Assembly (NCBI GenBank): GCA_025201705.1
Contig: MU617549.1
Location: forward strand, 1-10,987
Direction of reading: 5' to 3'
Source of the DNA: Dissophora ornata
Lineage: Eukaryota > Mortierellomycota > Mortierellomycetes > Mortierellales > Mortierellaceae
DNA length: 10,987 nt
How positions within the stretch are numbered: position 1 is the first letter of the stretch; every line of letters starts with the position of its first letter. Of this stretch, positions 6,906 through 10,987 are shown piece after piece. The notes beneath the pieces are model-generated. The model made no database searches. It was given only the letters and a program-made list of their open reading frames with translations, and was not told the DNA's origin. The position numbers and the translations under genes are program-made.

Positions 6906-7605
6906 CTACTTCGATTCGGGCTTGTACTCGACAACCTCGCCCTTGGCCTCCATCCTTGCCTTGGCCTCCTTCATGGCCCAAGTTTGAATGTTGGTATCGG
7001 GCTTATAGTAGACAAGGGCCGTACCAAAGACCATCGAGCCCATGAGACCGTACATGAAAATGTTCTCCCAGTCCTCCTTCACGCGCTTGGTCCCGGCAGG
7101 CAGTGGCTATTTGAGAGGAGGCGGGGGGTGAATGTAGTTTGATTTTAGCACTTGTACGGTGGCCAGACATTGATAACAATGAGTACATTTCCGTCCGCTG
7201 ATCCCCGGCTTCTTTCATATTTGCGCTCCTGAACATCTGGCATTGTTGCGTGTTGGCAGCCGTTTAAAAAAAAGCTGCCCAATTGCTGTTCCGCTGTCTA
7301 CAAAATCAGCTGAACCCAAAGGGGTGGGAGACTTCTCAGCGCGTCCAATTCCGTTGACAAGCATCCTTGCAACCTGAAAATTCCCCTTGTCTATCATCCA
7401 GCATCACTTCTGAGTTCGCTTGTCCCCATGTGGTCTCGCTCTCCTGCCTGAACGGCGTGATCCGATGAGGGTGCGTCAGTACCTTCTCTCCGAAAAGGTA
7501 TCCTGTGGGCTGGTTGTATCCCTCAGCATGTCCGCCCCCGCGACGGAGCTGGACAGCCCTGCGAAAGGGCGTGCGGGCAAAGGAACGAATCATGGCACTT
7601 GACAT
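6906..7605 (-). CDS. Mitochondrial complex I subunit ESSS (NDUFB11-type), two exons (107 aa)
   Basis: Exon 1 is 7605-7483 and exon 2 is 7106-6906, joined in phase 0 at GEK|PLP. The 107-residue product starts with an Arg-rich, acid-free mitochondrial presequence (MIRSFARTPFRRAVQLRR), followed by a Gly/His segment, YNQPTGYLFGEK, PLPAGTKRVKEDWENIF, one membrane helix at about 57-75 and YYKPDTNIQTWAMKEA. The GYLFGEKPLPAG...RVKEDWE block followed by a single helix and YKPDT is the hallmark I know for the fungal ESSS / 11.6-kDa accessory subunit of NADH:ubiquinone oxidoreductase, related to animal NDUFB11. It should sit in the membrane arm of complex I in the inner mitochondrial membrane, with a structural rather than catalytic role. 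Two ATGs are plausible starts (7605 and 7593) and both have a purine at -3; the second gives a presequence beginning directly with MIRS. The gene lies 177 bp downstream of the lipase gene on the same strand. The identity rests on remembered family sequence. Confidence 0.9.
7107..7482 (-). other. Spliceosomal intron in the ESSS gene (376 bp)
   Basis: On the - strand the donor reads AAG|GTACTG and the acceptor reads CAAATAG|CCA, after a C/T-rich run. The two ends join two halves of a conserved block exactly in phase 0, which is strong evidence. The donor departs from the usual GTAAGT/GTATGT at its last three positions. The intron is long compared with the 141-bp one in this window. The exon 1 frame stays open 48 codons into it, to a stop at 7336-7338. 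Confidence 0.85.
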
Positions 7606-7782
7606 GATGTTGATGGGCTGATGAGAGTAGTTTGAATGAACACAAGCGCAACGGGGGAAATGTGAATGCCGAATGCCGATGTCTGGGCAGCGGGCAGCCA
7701 TCCTCCGAGCGAACGTGACATCACATGATCCAGAGCTTTTTGTTTCTATTCAAGTAAGTTGAAGTAACTCTACGAATACCAA

Positions 7783-9810
7783 CTACGCAAAGTCGAAGCG
7801 CTCGACCAGGTCCTGGACACACTTCCACCCGTCCAGGTTATACCATTTGCGCCGTACAATAATCTGCACATGTGCTTCTTGCTCAATATACACCCCAATC
7901 TTTGTCCAGTCCATGTCTGCGTGGTATCCCTCTGCCGCGAGGTGCGCCAGATCTAACCTTGACTTTGACACAGGCGAGCCAGAGGACGAAGATCTTGGAG
8001 TCGACACCCGGGTGTTGGAGGAACCTCGCGACGACACGGAGCTGGATCGTGAGACACCGCGAGAGTCTCGAGGGGGCGACAGTCTCTTTTTCTTTTTCTT
8101 CATTTCATTGTGCTCCACCTCCTTATGCCCCTGCTCGTCATCCTTCTTCACCACAGCCTCCGGTTCAACATGGCTGACGACAACAACCGGCGAGGGCGCG
8201 TCTGCGATGCTCAAGAACTTGGCTTTTGCAGGGACGCCTGGGAAGAGCAAAGCCAACGTGCTCGTCAATGCTGAATGATACAGGTTCTTCCTTGGCTGTG
8301 TCGCTGCACCCTCTGGCGAAAAGAACTTGTCCATATCGAACGTAGGAATACCCATCATAGAAGACGTATTGAAGCGGACTGCCATATCGTTCTCAATGTT
8401 GGCGTACGAAGTCCTGTCTCTGAACTGCCTCAGAACCTGGTGGGAGACTGAGCCTGGTCGAGCCATCGCCAGCAGCAAAGGCTCCGTGTCGAGGTCGAGA
8501 GCGCACTCTGGAGGACTCGCTGTGTGTTTGCCGTTGCGAGCTGAGGAATGCGCCGCTGTAGTTATCTCCTTGTCCTTGCTGTCGCCCTTGTGCTTCGACG
8601 GCCGGCCCTCGAGCGCTAGATCTTTGCCCGTCTGGCCAATGACTCCAAGCTGGAGTGCAAATCCCAGGACCCACGGGTGCTCAAACCCAATCCCGAGCAG
8701 CGGTGTCGCCAAAGTGATGAAATGGACCGGCTGAATGGTTTTGAAGAATGCGCCCTTTGTCACGTCCTCAATAAATCCGAGCGCGTAAATGTTTATCAGT
8801 CCGCCGAGTGAGTGACCGATGATTGACACTTTGGAGAAACCACGAGGGAAGACCTGCTTTGCACTCTGGTTTTTTCTTGTCGGTGCGACAGACACTGGTG
8901 AACTCGATCCCGAAGACTCCCCGGATGCCTTTGTTTGCTCGGCCTTTGACAGCGACTTCTTTCGCGCGACGGTAGACAGCGACCTGTAAAGCTTCTTTCC
9001 ATCCTCTGTCTCAGTGTATCCTGTGAACTCTAGAATATCCAAAGCGACGCGCTGTCCTGCCATCTGGATACCTTCTTCTGTGCCTGCATGGTTCGTGTCT
9101 GTGAGAAGGGTGACCGTCTTGCCATGATGCCTGTTCTGAGCATCGATCTGCTCCTTCATGTAGAGCAAGTCGAGCCAGGTGCCGTGAATGCCGTGGGTTA
9201 GCAGAACCAGATGAAGATCTTCTGTCGCCCCCTCGTCCTCTTCAGCGTGCTCCGGGAAGGTGGGGCCACAGATTGCGACTGTGTCCTTGTACTCGCAGGA
9301 CACAATGCTAGGTTGAAGCACCTGAGGCTGCACCTCGATGTCAGGCTTAGAATCCACTTCAGCATCAATCGCTGGACTGTCGACCAGCTCAGAGGCTGGA
9401 CTGCCTTCTCGAAGCACAGCAAAGACTTCAACCTTGACATCGATCCAATTGGCCTGAAGCACCATCTCGGACATGACCTCAAGTTCCCACTCGTTGCTAC
9501 CTTCTTCCTGATCATCACTGCCGCCGTTTACTTTGGCGTCCAGGCGACAGACCTGGGCGCAGCCGATCAAGGGGACCAGTTCTGGGACGGCAGGCGTCTT
9601 GTCTGGGTTCCTGACCAGGGCCACGGAGATCTTCCAGGGCCCTGAGCCGGGCGTGATATTTCTGTAGATTGGCGAACTGTTGCGGATACGGAACTGGATT
9701 GATTTGATGTTTTTTGCTTGCGAAGGCTGGACTTTGATGCGGTAGCGGACGATACCCGCGATGGGGAGAGAGACCTTGTGCTGGATAAGCAGCAGAGGCT
9801 GATGAGTCAT
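7783..9810 (-). CDS. Rog1-like DUF676 serine esterase/lipase (675 aa)
   Basis: An intronless alpha/beta-hydrolase of the DUF676 (putative serine esterase) family, closest in my reading to yeast Rog1. Residues 1-135 form the beta-rich N-terminal region typical of Rog1-like proteins (HKVSLPIAGIVRYRI...). The hydrolase core starts at about 199 with LHLVLLTHGIHGTW, where THGIHG supplies the oxyanion loop. The nucleophile is Ser334 in IIGHSLGG. After it come FITLATPLLGI (about 364-374), GVIGQTGKDL, RTSYANIENDMAVRF with the likely acid Asp475, and HVQIIVRRKW with the likely base His647. Family members cleave acyl chains from glycerolipids (yeast Rog1 has been reported as a monoacylglycerol lipase and the relative Lpl1 as a phospholipase); the substrate here is unknown. 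Three low-complexity insertions interrupt the fold at about 278-325, 402-440 and 545-620, the last Lys- and then Ser/Arg-rich. No signal peptide is seen, so a cytosolic or lipid-droplet/membrane-surface location is likely. The ATG at 9810 has A at -3 and no better upstream start. Confidence 0.92.
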   Translation of the reverse strand: MTHQPLLLIQHKVSLPIAGIVRYRIKVQPSQAKNIKSIQFRIRNSSPIYRNITPGSGPWKISVALVRNPDKTPAVPELVPLIGCAQVCRLDAKVNGGSDDQEEGSNEWELEVMSEMVLQANWIDVKVEVFAVLREGSPASELVDSPAIDAEVDSKPDIEVQPQVLQPSIVSCEYKDTVAICGPTFPEHAEEDEGATEDLHLVLLTHGIHGTWLDLLYMKEQIDAQNRHHGKTVTLLTDTNHAGTEEGIQMAGQRVALDILEFTGYTETEDGKKLYRSLSTVARKKSLSKAEQTKASGESSGSSSPVSVAPTRKNQSAKQVFPRGFSKVSIIGHSLGGLINIYALGFIEDVTKGAFFKTIQPVHFITLATPLLGIGFEHPWVLGFALQLGVIGQTGKDLALEGRPSKHKGDSKDKEITTAAHSSARNGKHTASPPECALDLDTEPLLLAMARPGSVSHQVLRQFRDRTSYANIENDMAVRFNTSSMMGIPTFDMDKFFSPEGAATQPRKNLYHSALTSTLALLFPGVPAKAKFLSIADAPSPVVVVSHVEPEAVVKKDDEQGHKEVEHNEMKKKKKRLSPPRDSRGVSRSSSVSSRGSSNTRVSTPRSSSSGSPVSKSRLDLAHLAAEGYHADMDWTKIGVYIEQEAHVQIIVRRKWYNLDGWKCVQDLVERFDFA

Positions 9811-10151
9811 TGTGCGAACCGCTGAGGAATGGATGGATGGTGCAGGGAGGAATGTGAATGGAATCGAATGAAGGGAGGGAGGAAGGACAACAAGTAGCGG
9901 TATGCTCGGCCCACAAATGCATGACGTGCAAAGTCTGTCCAGGGCGTTATTCTTGAACAGCCCTACTAGTAACTACTACCAGAGTGATGCCACGACATTT
10001 GGTCCAATCTGAACGGGACTTGCATGTGCACAACCACCACACACGCACCCTGTGCCTGAATTCTGATGGGAATGAATGTTTCTATTTTCTCGTACACAGC
10101 CATGATCTATCTATCCTCATATAACTCAATCGCCCTTCTCTTTGCCACATC
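9811..10151 (-). other. Intergenic: lipase promoter and 3' flank of the SIKE-like gene
   Basis: This 341-bp gap separates two - strand genes. The part next to 9810 is C/T-rich on the - strand, as in a fungal leader. No clear TATA box, poly(A) hexamer or extra gene is visible. A 138-codon frame overlapping the lipase start on the - strand is a shadow in another frame. Confidence 0.5.
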
Positions 10152-10877
10152 CTAGGTTGCCCTGCCGGCTTTCGGTGATCCCAGCTTCGTGTTGATAGTA
10201 ATCTTGCCTCGTTGGTATTTCTGCTTCGCATCAGCCTGTCCTTCTACATCGTCCAGGGGCGGCGAGATGGATTTGAACTGCTCGTCTGACCCAAAAGGCA
10301 ACGGTGACACCAACTCACTAGGCGTGCTTGAATTCGAGGACCAGGAGGGCGAGGTCGGCGATGCTGTTGATGATGGTGAGAATGAAGACGTAGATCGAGG
10401 CGATGTAGTCGACGACACTGGAGTCCGCAACCCTGTCTGCACCGTCAACGGCAGGCGACGTGCCTCTGATCTAGGTTGTTCCTGATCACTTCCACTCGAG
10501 GCCAAATAAGATCCTGTGCCTGTGCTCGGGAACGAGACTCGGTTACCGGCTTGCCGCACACCATCGTCATCTGCATCTTCATCTGCAAAAGAACCATTCG
10601 ACCCTGTGTGGAAATGAAGTGGTCCTGTCACGGCCCCACTGCGACCCTCTGCCACACCCAACATTTCGCGCAGGCCTTGGTTCTCAGTCTCGAGAGATTC
10701 AATCAAGGTCTCGGTTGTGTAGTACTCCTCGTGGATGGCCTTGCGGGCGACAGCTCCCAGATCTGAAAGTCTTGTTTGGAGCATTGCGTTTTCTTCCTGA
10801 AGACGCATAGCGGCTTCACCCCCTTGTTCCGCCATTTTGTAAGCCTCATGCATCGACTCTTTCCTGCCCTGCGCCAT
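10152..10877 (-). CDS. SIKE/FGFR1OP2-type coiled-coil protein, C-terminal part (241 codons visible)
   Basis: From an ATG at 10877 the frame runs 241 codons to TAG at 10152-10154. Residues about 20-80 form a coiled coil, RLQEENAMLQTRLSDLGAV-ARKAIHEEYY...LETENQGLREMLGV. This lines up with the C-terminal part of SIKE/FGFR1OP2 proteins (pattern: MAAVMRKAIE, then QENKGLREILQI). Those proteins bind striatin-family STRIPAK phosphatase-kinase complexes; fungi have a counterpart in STRIPAK. Residues about 85-220 are a Ser/Thr/Pro-rich disordered tail, followed by a basic end. The usual N-terminal half of the family coil is absent. Two codons upstream of the ATG is an in-frame TAG, in the context CTTTTTGTAG|TTTGCC. 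So the gene either continues upstream through a splice acceptor at 10884 and is partial here, or is cut. I treat it as 5'-incomplete. The opposite strand immediately beyond carries a different coding frame, which makes the break suspicious. Confidence 0.75.
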   Translation of the reverse strand: MAQGRKESMHEAYKMAEQGGEAAMRLQEENAMLQTRLSDLGAVARKAIHEEYYTTETLIESLETENQGLREMLGVAEGRSGAVTGPLHFHTGSNGSFADEDADDDGVRQAGNRVSFPSTGTGSYLASSGSDQEQPRSEARRLPLTVQTGLRTPVSSTTSPRSTSSFSPSSTASPTSPSWSSNSSTPSELVSPLPFGSDEQFKSISPPLDDVEGQADAKQKYQRGKITINTKLGSPKAGRAT

Positions 10878-10883
10878 GGCAAA

Positions 10884-10902
10884 CTACAAAAAGAGATGAA
10901 GG
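10884..10902 (-). other. Possible splice acceptor of the SIKE-like gene
   Basis: On the - strand the sequence reads CTTCATCTCTTTTTGTAG before TTTGCCATGG, a good pyrimidine tract plus TAG acceptor, with a weak CTCAA branch-point match further upstream. However, the same bases read as Lys/Glu-rich codons on the + strand, and such codons are pyrimidine-rich when reversed, so the acceptor may be fortuitous. Confidence 0.35.
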
Positions 10903-10987
10903 ACGCACTTGAGAAGCAGCGTCTGGATCTGGAGGAGAAGAAGAGGAGGATCGAGCAGGGCCGTCCCCTCACGCCAGAGAAGACCAA
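10887..10987 (+). CDS. Septin-like C-terminal coiled coil, partial, runs off the right edge
   Basis: The + strand frame from about 10887 is stop-free to the window end and encodes a highly charged helix, QKEMKDALEKQRLDLEE, then KKRRIEQ, then GRPLTPEKT. Of 30 codons from 10896, 24 end in G or C, as expected of a well-expressed gene here. Hydrophobic residues are spaced as in a coiled coil. The pattern of a reMK-aLEkQR-LEEkkrr coil ending in GRPLTPE resembles the C-terminal extension of Cdc3/AspB-type fungal septins, GTP-binding filament proteins of the cytoskeleton at septa and the cell cortex. No septin GTPase domain lies to the left in this window, and upstream of about 10887 the same frame stops resembling a coil. 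It is therefore a fragment, or an exon whose upstream partner is missing. The identity comes from memory of the family and is moderate; that the frame is coding is more certain. Confidence 0.5.

Noticed and set aside
7336..7701. A 121-codon single-exon protein starting at 7701
   Set aside because: The conserved ESSS block is completed only by splicing from 7483 to 7106, and homology begins at MSSAMIRS or MIRS, not at the far upstream ATG.
9515..9931. 138-codon - strand frame across the lipase start
   Set aside because: It overlaps the true lipase N-terminus in another frame and has no family resemblance.
1..10987. tRNA, rRNA, transposon or viral genes
   Set aside because: I found no tRNA-like T-loop with matching stems, no rRNA-like conserved segment, no reverse transcriptase, transposase or integrase motifs, and no terminal repeats.

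Overview
The window looks like nuclear DNA of a filamentous fungus, most likely an early-diverging one of the Mortierella/Mucoromycota type. The basis is base composition near 50% GC, GC-rich third codon positions, short GT-AG introns, pyrimidine-rich leaders with many CT microsatellites, long low-complexity Ser/Pro/Gln-rich proteins, and a mitochondrial complex I gene encoded in the nucleus. The lineage is an inference; I cannot name a species. I see no bacterial operon, rRNA, tRNA, transposon, CRISPR array or viral gene.

Layout, left to right. Bases 1-1611 hold no convincing gene; the right half (about 780-1611) is pyrimidine-rich and looks like the promoter and long leader of the next gene. 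Bases 1612-4683 (+) encode an intronless, largely disordered 1023-residue protein with one hydrophobic membrane block and a PP1-docking-like RVTF motif. Bases 5337-6695 (+) encode a 405-residue predicted secreted protein in two exons, with a 141-bp intron that contains a long CT microsatellite. Bases 6906-7605 (-) encode a 107-residue protein in two exons that I recognise as the ESSS/NDUFB11-type subunit of mitochondrial complex I. Bases 7783-9810 (-) encode a 675-residue Rog1-like DUF676 serine esterase/lipase with a visible Ser-Asp-His triad. Bases 10152-10877 (-) encode the C-terminal coiled coil and tail of a SIKE/FGFR1OP2-type (STRIPAK-associated) protein. Bases from about 10887 to the right edge (+) encode a stop-free charged coiled coil that resembles the C-terminus of a Cdc3-type septin.

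The genes do not form a pathway; they look like an ordinary run of fungal genes. The two left genes are on the + strand and converge with three genes on the - strand. The most unusual place is the right edge. There, a SIKE-like gene that lacks its N-terminal part and a septin-like gene that lacks its N-terminal part meet head to head within about 20 bp. That is what an inversion breakpoint or a chimeric assembly join would look like. The two + strand proteins, one disordered with a membrane block and one secreted, belong to families I do not recognise and are the best candidates for undescribed biology.
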